The notes: generated by a model not told the origin, from the sequence alone. Positions 45,043 through 54,121 are shown, numbered from the stretch's first letter. The stretch: DNA of 64,000 nucleotides from Nitrospira sp. (GCA_005116835.1 SWDM01000013.1:1-64000); one strand, 5' to 3'. Translations and numbers: made by a program.

Positions 45043-45210
45043 TTTTGCCTTACGTCGCGCACCGAGCTATTTTGTGCACCGCGCGAAAAGATGTGCGGGT
45101 AGAGTTAGGGGATGCCACAGGCTGCAATGCAACGTTCTACAGATTGGAACTAGACAAGGTTTGTGTCTGTGTTCGGTGTCAGAGAAACATCAGGCTTCGA
45201 TTGAATCCGT

Positions 45211-46236
45211 TCATGCAGAAAGCCGTAAACGCTTTACGGTACCGGCTAGCGCGCTGAAGCCCGATTGGATATTTTCCGCTATTCCGCTCACCCTCACAGC
45301 CTGACGTCCCCCAAAACCGGCCTTGAATCGGTATAGTCCGTGCGCAACCGATGCTGGATCCTGGGCTGAAGCTGGGACACCTCCGAAATTGAACTCCCTG
45401 CATCCAAGTTCAACACAGCGGCTGAGCACCTTCCAAAACAGCAGCGCCGGCGCATCCAATTCGAACCCCTTCGGTTCGCTGCCCCCGAGTACGTATAAAG
45501 CCCGGCCCGCATACATTGAGACGAACGCGGCCGAAACAGGCCGACCCTCGTAGCGCATCAAGAACAGACGGCCAAGGTTTCGCTCGAAGTAGCGCCGCCC
45601 CATCTGCTCATAGTAGGCTTCGGCCTGAAGACCAAAATATTCTCCGCGCTCTACTCTCCGATCGCGCGAACCGATCTGTAGCCGCCGTAACTCCTGCATC
45701 GCCTCGACCGAACTGGTCTCCTCGAACACCAATCCGTGCTTGCTCGCCTTCTTGATCTTCCGCTGATGATGAGTCGAGAGCTGCTTCCATCGTTCTTCCT
45801 CGGACCTCGTGAGGTCCACGATGAATTCAATCCTCTGCGTGGCAACAAGCCCAAGATGGTCAAGATTTGAGAGGGGCACAGCGGAGTAATGGGATTGCAG
45901 CGTGAGGCCGCGATAGCCCCCTGCCCTTGCAAACTCGACCATCCGACCCATCATTGTACGGGCCAGGTCTGGATCATTCGCCTGAACGGCAGGAAAGGTC
46001 TCGAAATCGAGTCGCCTGAGAAAACGCCCGATCACCGGCCTCGAAGAATGCCGTTCGTTTGCCAGCGCAATGCCGATACACCGGCCCTGCTCATCCAGTC
46101 CGCGAAAATACAACGGCTCGGCATAATCCGATCGCCAGGTCTCTACCCATTCCTGGCTATGGTAAATGTTCCCGTCGAATCGCTCGATCAATTGGGCCCA
46201 TTCCGCCCCTGCCGACCTATCAATCTTAAGCTGCAT
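45211..46236 (-). CDS. FemAB/GNAT-like acyltransferase
   Basis: The 341-residue protein has the FemAB-type double-GNAT pattern: NIYHSQEWVETWRSDYAEP, THHQRKIKKASKHGLVFEE, MRYEGRPVSAAFVSMYAG and CREFNFGGVPASAQDPASVA. I chose ATG 46236 with TTAGGAG nine bases upstream; it overlaps the glycosyltransferase stop. Likely cytoplasmic. It may transfer an acyl or aminoacyl group to an amino sugar, but the substrate cannot be read from sequence. It lies in the ATP-grasp cluster. Confidence 0.8.
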   Translation of the reverse strand: MQLKIDRSAGAEWAQLIERFDGNIYHSQEWVETWRSDYAEPLYFRGLDEQGRCIGIALANERHSSRPVIGRFLRRLDFETFPAVQANDPDLARTMMGRMVEFARAGGYRGLTLQSHYSAVPLSNLDHLGLVATQRIEFIVDLTRSEEERWKQLSTHHQRKIKKASKHGLVFEETSSVEAMQELRRLQIGSRDRRVERGEYFGLQAEAYYEQMGRRYFERNLGRLFLMRYEGRPVSAAFVSMYAGRALYVLGGSEPKGFELDAPALLFWKVLSRCVELGCREFNFGGVPASAQDPASVAHGLYRFKAGFGGRQAVRVSGIAENIQSGFSALAGTVKRLRLSA

Positions 46237-47614
46237 GACAGTCAACTCCTAATCCGCTAAGTCGATCGAGCTGTTGCGCCAGACAGCGGGTAACAGACTG
46301 AATCTCATACTCGGCCAGTGCCTTGTTTTTCACGGCCTGGGCGGATCCGCCGGTCGAATTCATAGACCTGAGAATGAACTCCTTGATGCCGGCCGTATCG
46401 GACGCGCTGAAGGCGGCGCCGGCCTTGGTGGAATGAACCAAATCGCGTGTCGCCCCTGCCTCGGCCATGGCAAGTATCGTGGTTCCGGTTCCCATATAGT
46501 CGTAGGCCTTCGCCGGGATCTGGTACGGTTGGTTGGGCGCCAACAGGAGCGAGAGATGACTCTGCTTGACCATCTCGATCGCCCGGATATAGGACACCGA
46601 CTCCAGGACTTCCACATTCTCTTCGAGTTTGTATTCCCGAACGATCTCCCCGATCGGACGGCCATTGATGAACCGACATTGTCCGACCAGCCTGATCCGG
46701 ATCGATTGGGCGCCTATCCGGCCTTCTTCGATCAGCTCCCGAACGGCTTGGAAAACCGGCTCCGGCGTCCTTCCGAAATACAGCGTTCCTGTATAGATGA
46801 TCGTGAAGACCTTCTCTTTCTCCACATGACCGAAACTCGAAAAAAACTCGCCATCGAATCCATTCGTGATACAGACAAATCGGTCCGGCAACCGGGAGCC
46901 GTATGATTTTTTGAAGGCCTCACATAACATCTCGGTATTCGCAACGACCAAGTCGGCTTTCTGCACCACTCTCCATTCCAGCCATCGCTCGATGGTCAAG
47001 GAGGCCGCGCAGGTGGAATACAGTTTCTTGGAACCGCCCGTCATCCAGGGGTCACGATAATCGGCGATCCACCGGACGCCGGTGAGGGACTTCAGCATCC
47101 AACCGATCAGGTGGACTGAATAGGGCGGGCTCGAGGTCAGGATACAATCGATTTTCTCGCGCCGGATGAGACGGATGGCTTGGAACAGGGCAGGCCACAT
47201 CCAGTTTCGCTGCTCGTCAGGAAGCGACAGGAATGACAAGACATACCGCCTAAGCCTTTGGGCCAAGGTCTCGCTTCCCCGTTTGGCTGCCGTGGAGGGT
47301 CCGGCACTGTTCTTGGCGGTGTCGACCGGCAGATCGGAGTTTCTGAACAGACTGCACAGCCGCTGTAAGGCCGTTTTCATTCCCACATAGACCGGCGAAA
47401 GAGTCGGTGTCCGACCGGCTTTGAAAATTTTCACCGGACCGACGTATTTCAGCTTCTCGGCATCCAGCTTTTCCAGATAGTCGTCCTTCAAGGTCAACAC
47501 AACCGGCTCCCAGCCAAACTGCGGCAGTTGCCGGGCGAAATTGGCCGCCCGCAGGCCGCCCACTTCGGTGCTGGGCGGAAAGTGATACGAGATGAGGAGG
47601 ATCTTCTTAGCCAT
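46226..47614 (-). CDS. glycosyltransferase, GT4-like, long
   Basis: The 462-residue protein has ILLISYHFPPSTEVGGLRAA, the N-terminal motif common to GT4-like enzymes of capsule loci. Then come IDCILTSSPPYSVHLIGW, RWIADYRDPWMTG, IIYTGTLYFGRTPEPVFQA and IPAKAYDYMGTGTTILAMAE in the donor domain. The EX7E motif is replaced by the KAYDYMGTG loop. Length is greater than the other GT4 enzymes here because of an insert near residues 90-150. ATG 47614. Confidence 0.87.
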   Translation of the reverse strand: MAKKILLISYHFPPSTEVGGLRAANFARQLPQFGWEPVVLTLKDDYLEKLDAEKLKYVGPVKIFKAGRTPTLSPVYVGMKTALQRLCSLFRNSDLPVDTAKNSAGPSTAAKRGSETLAQRLRRYVLSFLSLPDEQRNWMWPALFQAIRLIRREKIDCILTSSPPYSVHLIGWMLKSLTGVRWIADYRDPWMTGGSKKLYSTCAASLTIERWLEWRVVQKADLVVANTEMLCEAFKKSYGSRLPDRFVCITNGFDGEFFSSFGHVEKEKVFTIIYTGTLYFGRTPEPVFQAVRELIEEGRIGAQSIRIRLVGQCRFINGRPIGEIVREYKLEENVEVLESVSYIRAIEMVKQSHLSLLLAPNQPYQIPAKAYDYMGTGTTILAMAEAGATRDLVHSTKAGAAFSASDTAGIKEFILRSMNSTGGSAQAVKNKALAEYEIQSVTRCLAQQLDRLSGLGVDCHAA

Positions 47615-47620
47615 AAGACT

Positions 47621-48685
47621 CTACCGGTTGAACAGCGATTCAAGTATCCGCAACGCCGGTTCAGGAAATCGTTCCACCGTCGAATCATAGTGGTGGTGCA
47701 GCCCGGGCGTCGTATTCACCTCGTTGATCACTCCACCGCTTTTTTCCAAGGAAACGGTGGGATCCGGTGTGATGAAATCCACGCCGACCAATCGGGATTT
47801 GAGAATCTTCGCCGCCGACTCAGCATTTTTCTTCAACGCGTCGCAGACAAGGCCGGTCGCGGTTTCATTGTAGACCGTTCGAACCTCAACCTGTTTTCTG
47901 CGTGGATCGTTCACGCTTTTGACCAGAAATATTTGTCCGCACGCCGGCGTGGATTCCAGCGAAAGGCCTTGATAGCCGAGAGTGAACAGACAGTCCCGAT
48001 CGATATCGAGAAGGCACTCACCCCGGCTGCTCCGGCGTTCATTCTCAAGGCTGAGTAAGTGTGCGACGGTTGAAACCCCGTCCCCGGTCAGCCCCGGTCC
48101 CTTCCGGCGGACCGCATGAATCATCTCCCCGTCCAGAACCAGCAGCCGGTAACATTCTCCGGGAATCATCGGCTCGATCAAAATCTCTGAACAATAGAGC
48201 GACGCCAAAATTGAGGCAGCCTTGACCTCGCGTTCCGTCTGAACGTGGGTCGTAACCCCCTGGCCGGATGAGGTGCCGTTGGCGGGCTTGACGACACAGC
48301 CTTTGGGATGCCGCTTCAAAAACTCAGCGGCACGGTTCCAGTCTTGAAGTTGAAACACGTGATGCTCCGGCACACAGAGTCCCTGTTGAGCAAACAGCTG
48401 ATAGACCAACGGTTTCATCCCAGCGATTTCAAGCGCAACCGGATCGTCGAATTCAAGCTTATCGTTCAAAATCCTGGTTGTTTTCCCATTCAGTTCAAGC
48501 TCCCAAACCGAATCCGCCAGAGCAGTAAACTTGGCTCCAACCTTCTCGGCCGCGTTTTTCCACATGTTTCGGTATTCCGACACACGGTCATGGACGTAGA
48601 TCTGCCCGGTAGAATTTACCTTGGCCTGCCAGATCTTCCGGCCCCGCGTAGATAGCCGCGCCAACTGGAGCATGAACGACTTCAT
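47621..48685 (-). CDS. cyanophycin-synthetase-like ATP-grasp ligase
   Basis: The 354-residue stand-alone ATP-grasp protein resembles the ATP-grasp domain of cyanophycin synthetase and glutathione-type ligases: CVVKPANGTSSGQGVTTHV, ILIEPMIPGECYRLLVLDG, GPGLTGDGVSTVAHLL and INEVNTTPGLHHHYD (metal-binding Glu/Asn). It lacks the Mur-ligase half of cyanophycin synthetase. It would join an amino acid or acid to another by ATP hydrolysis. Start ATG 48685 has GAGAGG six bases before it; GTG 48703 overlaps the LarA-like gene. It is adjacent to the LarA-like protein, so the two may handle the same hydroxy acid or amino acid. Confidence 0.87.
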   Translation of the reverse strand: MKSFMLQLARLSTRGRKIWQAKVNSTGQIYVHDRVSEYRNMWKNAAEKVGAKFTALADSVWELELNGKTTRILNDKLEFDDPVALEIAGMKPLVYQLFAQQGLCVPEHHVFQLQDWNRAAEFLKRHPKGCVVKPANGTSSGQGVTTHVQTEREVKAASILASLYCSEILIEPMIPGECYRLLVLDGEMIHAVRRKGPGLTGDGVSTVAHLLSLENERRSSRGECLLDIDRDCLFTLGYQGLSLESTPACGQIFLVKSVNDPRRKQVEVRTVYNETATGLVCDALKKNAESAAKILKSRLVGVDFITPDPTVSLEKSGGVINEVNTTPGLHHHYDSTVERFPEPALRILESLFNR

Positions 48686-48695
48686 CGTGAACCTC

Positions 48696-50030
48696 TCAAT
48701 CACCTGAACCTTGATCCTGGCCTGCCGGTGTATCCAGGCATTGCAGGGAACCGCACGGATAGATCCGGACCTTTACGGTGCTCTGCGTGGGAAACCGCTC
48801 CTGGATCGCCTTCAACACGGACTCCCATGACTGTACGATTCTGACTCCTTCAAGGTCTTGAATCGGCTCCGTCGCTCCTTCCGGTCGGTACAGCCACAGC
48901 GGATGACTCGGCGGCAAAGCCGAACTGACGCTATTGGGCTTGACCGGAGGTTGGTTGCGAACGAATAGGTTCTTGATGATCTTCTGTAGGATCACTCGCG
49001 GTTTCATAACCGAAATCCGATTGTAGAGTTCTGTATATTCCCGAATCCGTTCGCTCAGCCCCTGCTGAAACAATCCATGATGGCCCAATCCTTCATGCAT
49101 CGATCCGATCACAATCTTCATAGCGTCGCGGGGAGCGCACCGGATCGGTTTCATGGCCTTCCGAACGAATGTGTAGGAGACGTCGGAAGGGTACGCATTT
49201 ACGATCACGACATCCGCATCGACTGGCACCGGGGCGGTGTAGCGCTCTTTTGAAAACGCAGCCGCCTGCGGATAGTACGAATAGTGATCTCCTCCGAGCA
49301 GGCTGACGACCTCGGAACGATCGTTAATGTGCAGGGTATAGATTGTGTTCATTCCGACCATGCGCGCAATTTCGGTCACGTCCTTACGAAAGTCGTTATC
49401 GATGTTGTAGGTGCCTCCGACGCCCTTATGCCGAAAGTGCAGGGTCCTGATCGACTTTCGCCCCAACACACCCAACATCAGCTTTCCACCGCCGCCGAAT
49501 CCGGTCGTGTGCTGGGGATAGACCCCGCCGACGCCGATGATCAGATCGGCCTTATGCAGTTCGGCATTGATATGCACCGGAGTGCCGAACGACGTCGTCC
49601 CAACGTATTTGGTGCCCCGCAAATCGCTATGGATGATCACCTGGCAACGCTGATAGGCCGGCTGGCCGATCTTGCTGGCCATGGCTGTCGGGTCTTGATG
49701 GCCATGGGTTCCAGTCGCCACGAGAATTCTGACGTCTTCCGCTCGAAGCCCCGCAGCTTCAAACTCCTTCAGCAGAAACGGCATGATTCTAGCGACGGGG
49801 GTCGGCCTCGCCAGATCATCCACCACCACGACCGGACGTTTCTTTCCTTTGGCCAGTTCTCTGAGTGGAGGCTGTCCGATCGGACGATTGATTCGCTCGG
49901 CGATCTGCTCGTCGCTCAAAGGAAGCGGCGTATCGGGCCAATAGGTAACAACGTCCCACGCATCGGGAAAAGACAATTGGATGGACCGGTCGTTATACCA
50001 GACACCAGTTCGAAGCTCGATATTCTGCAT
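48696..50030 (-). CDS. LarA-like (lactate-racemase family) protein
   Basis: The 444-residue protein matches the LarA/DUF2088 family: VVDDLARPTPVARI, ILVATGTHGHQDP, TTGFGGGGKLMLGVLGRKS (Gly-rich loop with the Lys that holds the nickel-pincer cofactor in LarA), and HFRHKGVGGTYNIDNDF with further His ligands. LarA racemises lactate; homologues racemise other 2-hydroxy acids. I therefore call it LarA-like rather than lactate racemase. LarB, LarC and LarE, which make the cofactor, are not in the window. ATG 50030 has AAGGAACG upstream. Near ComA/ComB, a sulfolactate substrate is possible (inference). Confidence 0.87.
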   Translation of the reverse strand: MQNIELRTGVWYNDRSIQLSFPDAWDVVTYWPDTPLPLSDEQIAERINRPIGQPPLRELAKGKKRPVVVVDDLARPTPVARIMPFLLKEFEAAGLRAEDVRILVATGTHGHQDPTAMASKIGQPAYQRCQVIIHSDLRGTKYVGTTSFGTPVHINAELHKADLIIGVGGVYPQHTTGFGGGGKLMLGVLGRKSIRTLHFRHKGVGGTYNIDNDFRKDVTEIARMVGMNTIYTLHINDRSEVVSLLGGDHYSYYPQAAAFSKERYTAPVPVDADVVIVNAYPSDVSYTFVRKAMKPIRCAPRDAMKIVIGSMHEGLGHHGLFQQGLSERIREYTELYNRISVMKPRVILQKIIKNLFVRNQPPVKPNSVSSALPPSHPLWLYRPEGATEPIQDLEGVRIVQSWESVLKAIQERFPTQSTVKVRIYPCGSLQCLDTPAGQDQGSGD

Positions 50031-50036
50031 CGTTCC

Positions 50037-51233
50037 TTACTCCCTCGTTCCTACGGCCAACTGTCGATCGGTAACTGTAGCACCGACTATCCTGGTTCGA
50101 TTAGGGAAATGTCGCTTCAGTTCGTTGATGGGTCCTTCCAACAGATACCAAGACAGCGAGGCGACCACTATCGCCAACCCTGTGTACAGAAGGAAGTCGA
50201 TGCCGGGCGGGATGCTATCGACGTCGACACCGAATTCCCTGAGAAGGTATGGAATCGGTTTGTGCAGGAGATAGAGGCCATAGCTGATTTTCCCCAGATA
50301 GACCAACGGGCCTGAAGCCAGCATTCGTCCGATCGGCCCTCCAAACCCTTGAGCCGCACGAAGCACCAGCCATCCGCAAAAGAGTGTCTCGGCAGACATC
50401 TCCAGAACCATCCAGTTCGCCGACTCGATGCCTGCAACACGAAGCCCTACTACCGCAAAGAACATCGGCATGCCGATCCAGAGGAGCCCGTCCACTGCGC
50501 GGCTTTTTGCTATGGTCTGCAGCCCCTGCTGCGCGACGGCGTAGGCCAGCAGCCCTCCCATGGCCAGAGTGTCCAAACGGGAAAGGGTAAAATATTTGAT
50601 CGCCTCATGCGGCAACCCATACATCGCCATGATCAGCTTCGCCGCAGGACCAACGGCAACCGAAAGAAGGAAAACCGGGAGGAGCAACCGCCGAGGTGTC
50701 AGGAGAACGATCCAGGGCCAGACCAGATAGAACTGCTCTTCAACCGAGAGCGACCACAGATGCGAGATCGGCCCCTCCCAGTTGTTATCGACCAAGACAC
50801 GGAAGAGGTTCAGCGTGTATGTCCACAACCATGGTGTCAATCCGTCGGCATGGCTTGGGACCGCCACCGTGTAGGCCAGAAGAAACGCATAGTACAAAGG
50901 AAAAATCCGAAGGATCCGACGGATATAGAACTGCCGCAATGTGAGAAAGAGACCCTGGCCGCCCTCTTCGATATACCGGCGACCCTGCAAGAGGATGTCC
51001 GTAATGAGAAAACCGCTCAGAACAAAAAACAGATCCACACCGAAATTGCCCCAAGGGAGACCTGCCTGAGATGTCCAGGGAACCCAGTGGCTGACAAAAA
51101 CCATCAGGACCGCGATCGCGCGAATCCCGTCAAGCTGAGGCATGTAGGGGCGGAGACCGGACGAACTGCAATCGGCAGTCTGGCCAGCCAGGTTCCTCAA
51201 GTCTTCCTTCGAGCGATGGTTTTGCCTGACCAT
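50037..51233 (-). CDS. acyltransferase family 3 (OafA-like) membrane protein
   Basis: The 398-residue membrane protein has the family start PQLDGIRAIAVLMVFVSHW and about ten membrane spans, with the catalytic His in the first span region (VSHWVPW), GNFGVDLFFVLSGFLIT and SLSVEEQFYLVWPW. OafA-like proteins O-acylate surface polysaccharides in the periplasm. ATG 51233 overlaps the ATP-grasp gene's end by 37 bases; TTG 51200, whose TTGA overlaps that gene's stop and which follows AAGGAAGAC, is a plausible alternative. Confidence 0.88.
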   Translation of the reverse strand: MVRQNHRSKEDLRNLAGQTADCSSSGLRPYMPQLDGIRAIAVLMVFVSHWVPWTSQAGLPWGNFGVDLFFVLSGFLITDILLQGRRYIEEGGQGLFLTLRQFYIRRILRIFPLYYAFLLAYTVAVPSHADGLTPWLWTYTLNLFRVLVDNNWEGPISHLWSLSVEEQFYLVWPWIVLLTPRRLLLPVFLLSVAVGPAAKLIMAMYGLPHEAIKYFTLSRLDTLAMGGLLAYAVAQQGLQTIAKSRAVDGLLWIGMPMFFAVVGLRVAGIESANWMVLEMSAETLFCGWLVLRAAQGFGGPIGRMLASGPLVYLGKISYGLYLLHKPIPYLLREFGVDVDSIPPGIDFLLYTGLAIVVASLSWYLLEGPINELKRHFPNRTRIVGATVTDRQLAVGTRE

Positions 51234-52408
51234 GAACCTATCCGCTTGAGCAATCCCCCGGTCATCACAAAAAATGGCCTTAAGTCTTTCCTGTTAAACC
51301 AGGCCGCCTCCTCCAGACCCTTGAATGACCGGAACCAGTCCCCGACGGATAAGGTTCCCTCCTGATAATAATCGTTCGAGGAAATCAGATCGAAATCCTC
51401 GATCATCCAGCGACGACCCTCCCTTGGAATGATCATCGGCTGCTTCTGGCCTGTTAGATCGAGATAGAGCGCTTTGACCACATCCATGTCGCCCTCGGCG
51501 ACGAAAAGACGGAACGCCTGACCAACCCTCGGATTGATGTCGAGCACCTTGTACTGGCCGTCGCGGGGATCGAATCGATATCCGATGTCGAGCACGCCTC
51601 GGTAATGAATCGCTTTCATGAACTGCATCGTCATTTTGCCGACCGCTTCGTTCCAACGGCACTCTCCGAGCGAGGTACAGCCGACATGGATCGGAAACTG
51701 CCGGATTTTGTACCCAGTGAGACCGATCGGGCAATCGGAAGTTCCATTGAAGTAACCGTTGAACATGAAGATTTGGTCGTCTCCACCGGGGATATACTCT
51801 TGAAGCATCAGGTTGGGAAAGCCCGGTTCCTCCATCTCCTTATACTGTTCAAGTAACTCTTTCTCCGAATGAACCACGACCATCTTCTTCTTGCCACGCG
51901 CTTGCAGACGATTTCCGTAGATCCCCTTGAGCATCAACGGAAACTTAACTTTGTGCAGAGAGGCCTCCACATCTTCCAGCCGTTCGGGGAACAGAGTGAA
52001 GGGAGTCGGCACCCCATGCCGGGCAACCAGATCGTACATCCCCTTCTTGCTGATCAGCTCCCGCATCAAACTCGGGGCGTTAGAAGGGAAGATGAACCAT
52101 CGGCTCAACGGCTCGGCATACTCGGTGACAAAGACAGCGGTCTCGTCCGATGTCGGGATCAAGATCGATGTGCGTCCGACTTCCTTCCCAACCCTCAAGA
52201 GCTCTTCCAGAAACCGCTCCGGGTGGGCTTCATCGTATCCATAGAGGAAGCTTCGCTTGCAATACCGAGAGAGCATCCCGGGAGATCGGGGGTCGGCATC
52301 GACTCCGTAGATCGGGATACCCTGCTCCCCCAGGCTGCGCATGATCGCCAGCGCCCCAAGCTTGCAGTTCACGACCACCACCGGCATGGATGTATTCTGA
52401 ATTCGCAA
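51197..52408 (-). CDS. ATP-grasp carboxylate-amine ligase
   Basis: The 403-residue protein has VVVVNCKLGALAIMRSLGEQ and GVDADPRSPGMLSRYCK in the N-terminal lobe. The ATP-grasp core has FPLMLKGIYGNRLQARG, NLMLQEYIPGGDDQIFMF and YKVLDINPRVGQAFRLFVA (metal-binding Asp/Asn). The last ~80 residues are extra. The frame begins at TTG 52408 with GAAAGG upstream; ATG 52387 (MPVVVVNCKL) is an alternative. It directly follows ComB in transcription order. An obvious inference is that it ligates the ComA/ComB product, sulfolactate, to an amine. Confidence 0.87.
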   Translation of the reverse strand: MRIQNTSMPVVVVNCKLGALAIMRSLGEQGIPIYGVDADPRSPGMLSRYCKRSFLYGYDEAHPERFLEELLRVGKEVGRTSILIPTSDETAVFVTEYAEPLSRWFIFPSNAPSLMRELISKKGMYDLVARHGVPTPFTLFPERLEDVEASLHKVKFPLMLKGIYGNRLQARGKKKMVVVHSEKELLEQYKEMEEPGFPNLMLQEYIPGGDDQIFMFNGYFNGTSDCPIGLTGYKIRQFPIHVGCTSLGECRWNEAVGKMTMQFMKAIHYRGVLDIGYRFDPRDGQYKVLDINPRVGQAFRLFVAEGDMDVVKALYLDLTGQKQPMIIPREGRRWMIEDFDLISSNDYYQEGTLSVGDWFRSFKGLEEAAWFNRKDLRPFFVMTGGLLKRIGSWSGKTIARRKT

Positions 52409-52427
52409 CGTGGCGTCAACCTTTCGA

Positions 52428-53180
52428 TTAGAAACGTCCGACTCCGTTCGACAGACCGACCGATTCTCTTTGCGCTGCAGCAGGCATCAATCCACCGTTG
52501 ACCAAAGAAGGAACTGTGTCGAGATCGTCGATGTGGCTGAGCACGAATTCCAAATCCGCTTCCTGGCCCGACTGCATCAGATATGCCGCGCTTCTCCCTC
52601 CGCGAACTTCTTCCGGGCTCTTCCCGCTCCACTGGGAGATATACAGGCTCGTCGCTTCGGTCTCAGGGATATAGCCCAATGCTACCAGCTGTTCGGCAAC
52701 CCACGCGCAGCCCATCTGGTCTTCTCGGCGAAACTGGTTTCGAGTTCCAGCCCCGAGAACGGCAATCCGGCGATATCGACCGGACAGATGACGGGCAACG
52801 GCAGAGAAATTCCTAAAGCATGCGGCATACACAGCCTCGGCTCCGACCGCATTCAACAGCAGTTGCGTCCCCGACGAGGAAACCAACACCATCGGCCGGT
52901 GCACGTCGGTTCGTTCCGCAATCTTCGCCGGACTATTGTTCACATCGAAGCCCACCGGCATATTCCCGCCCAATTCTCCGACGAGGAGCGGCTCCTTGAG
53001 CCGCGATGCGATACGGAATGCCTCATCGGTCGTCTGAGCCGGAAACACGCTCCGCCCAAGATTGACCGCTGTAGTCGCCGTGGTCGTCGCCCGAATCACG
53101 TCTACCACCACAATGGCATACCCTTCCCGATACCGTGCCGCGCTCTCCGGAAATGAGTCGATGAGCACTGAGCCTCTCAT
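52428..53180 (-). CDS. comB: 2-phosphosulfolactate phosphatase
   Basis: ComB removes phosphate from (R)-2-phospho-3-sulfolactate to give 3-sulfolactate, a step of coenzyme M synthesis in methanogens. The 250-residue protein shows the ComB core: YAIVVVDVIRATTTATTAV near the N-terminus, VGELGGNMPVGFDVNNSPA, MVLVSSSGTQLLLNA, VLGAGTRNQFRREDQMGCAW. Full length, with no signal peptide, so cytoplasmic. ATG 53180 has AGGAGGGACC immediately upstream. It lies 8 bases from ComA, almost certainly cotranscribed. No ComC, ComD or ComE is visible, so coenzyme M itself is not the likely end product. Confidence 0.93.
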   Translation of the reverse strand: MRGSVLIDSFPESAARYREGYAIVVVDVIRATTTATTAVNLGRSVFPAQTTDEAFRIASRLKEPLLVGELGGNMPVGFDVNNSPAKIAERTDVHRPMVLVSSSGTQLLLNAVGAEAVYAACFRNFSAVARHLSGRYRRIAVLGAGTRNQFRREDQMGCAWVAEQLVALGYIPETEATSLYISQWSGKSPEEVRGGRSAAYLMQSGQEADLEFVLSHIDDLDTVPSLVNGGLMPAAAQRESVGLSNGVGRF

Positions 53181-53188
53181 GGTCCCTC

Positions 53189-54028
53189 CTAAGCGTATAA
53201 ACCGTTCTGGGCCGGCCCCTTGGGGCGCAAAATCATTTGTTGAAACGCATCGGAGTGCAATCCCCTGCGGTAAATCTCCACCCGCAGCAACTCCTCCAAG
53301 CGGACGTTACTGAGATGGACGCGCGGGCCGAAATGATTGAGCAGCGCGAATTGGCTGGGCTTGTTCGGCGCTTCGAAGATTGTCCGATCCATCCCGTACG
53401 CCTCGACGAACCGCTCCGCGAATCCCGCGTTCAACTTGCCTTTTCCATCGAACAGGCCTACGTCTTGCGCGCTTTCACGCCCCTCAACCACAATCTTTCC
53501 CGCCCCGGCATCGAGCCAGCGCTTTCCCTGGTCGACCAGCTCCGTTACCACGTCCTCTGTAAACGTTCCCCCGTGCTTCTCCCCGATCTCGAACTGGACA
53601 GTAAGCCCGCGTTCGGAAGCGAGCCGCACGACTTCATGGGGGTTCAGAACGTTCTCGATGAATCCCGCCCCGGCTTCAATCCCCGTCACCCCGATGTCGG
53701 CGCAAAGGTCGAGAAACTCCGGGAGCTTTTTAAAATAGACCGCGATCTCGAACGGCCCCCCTCCCGTACAGACAGGAACATTGAGGCGCCGCGCCGCATC
53801 GACCTTTTTGCGTGTCGCCATCTCACTGGCGACCTGCCAGCAGGCCATCGAAATTTTCAGCGAGGAGATCAAATGCCTGCTCTGCTCCAGGTGACTCTCC
53901 AGCGTGACCGGATCGTAGCCTGGATCAAATGGGCTGGTGAGCGGGGGGAGTTCGACCACGCCGATCTCACACATATAATCTCGGGTATGCCGCATTTTTC
54001 CGTTGGATTTATGAGCCTCGGTGATCAT
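53189..54028 (-). CDS. comA: phosphosulfolactate synthase
   Basis: ComA joins sulfite to phosphoenolpyruvate to make 2-phospho-3-sulfolactate. It is a TIM-barrel enzyme. The 279-residue protein has VCTGGGPFEIAVYFKKLPEF, GVTGIEAGAGFIENVLNP, VQFEIGEKHGGTFTED, KIVVEGRESAQDVGLF and FEAPNKPSQFALLNHFGP, a full set of family motifs. ATG 54028 with AAGGAG upstream. It leads the ComA-ComB-ATP-grasp run. Bacterial ComA homologues occur in spore sulfolactate synthesis and in bacterial coenzyme M pathways. Within a polysaccharide operon it is unexpected. Confidence 0.94.
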   Translation of the reverse strand: MITEAHKSNGKMRHTRDYMCEIGVVELPPLTSPFDPGYDPVTLESHLEQSRHLISSLKISMACWQVASEMATRKKVDAARRLNVPVCTGGGPFEIAVYFKKLPEFLDLCADIGVTGIEAGAGFIENVLNPHEVVRLASERGLTVQFEIGEKHGGTFTEDVVTELVDQGKRWLDAGAGKIVVEGRESAQDVGLFDGKGKLNAGFAERFVEAYGMDRTIFEAPNKPSQFALLNHFGPRVHLSNVRLEELLRVEIYRRGLHSDAFQQMILRPKGPAQNGLYA

Positions 54029-54121
54029 GAGTCATTCTCCTTGTTTTAATAACAACTCACTCTCATTGAGAGCGAGAGGCGCGCGGTCAAAACTGTCCCC
54101 CTGCACCCACACTCAATCGCC

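Noticed and set aside
48696-50030. Naming the LarA-like protein lactate racemase
   Set aside because: Family members act on different 2-hydroxy acids, and no Lar cofactor genes or lactate genes are nearby.
53189-54028. Coenzyme M biosynthesis as the purpose of ComA/ComB
   Set aside because: No sulfolactate dehydrogenase or later steps are visible, and the context is polysaccharide synthesis.
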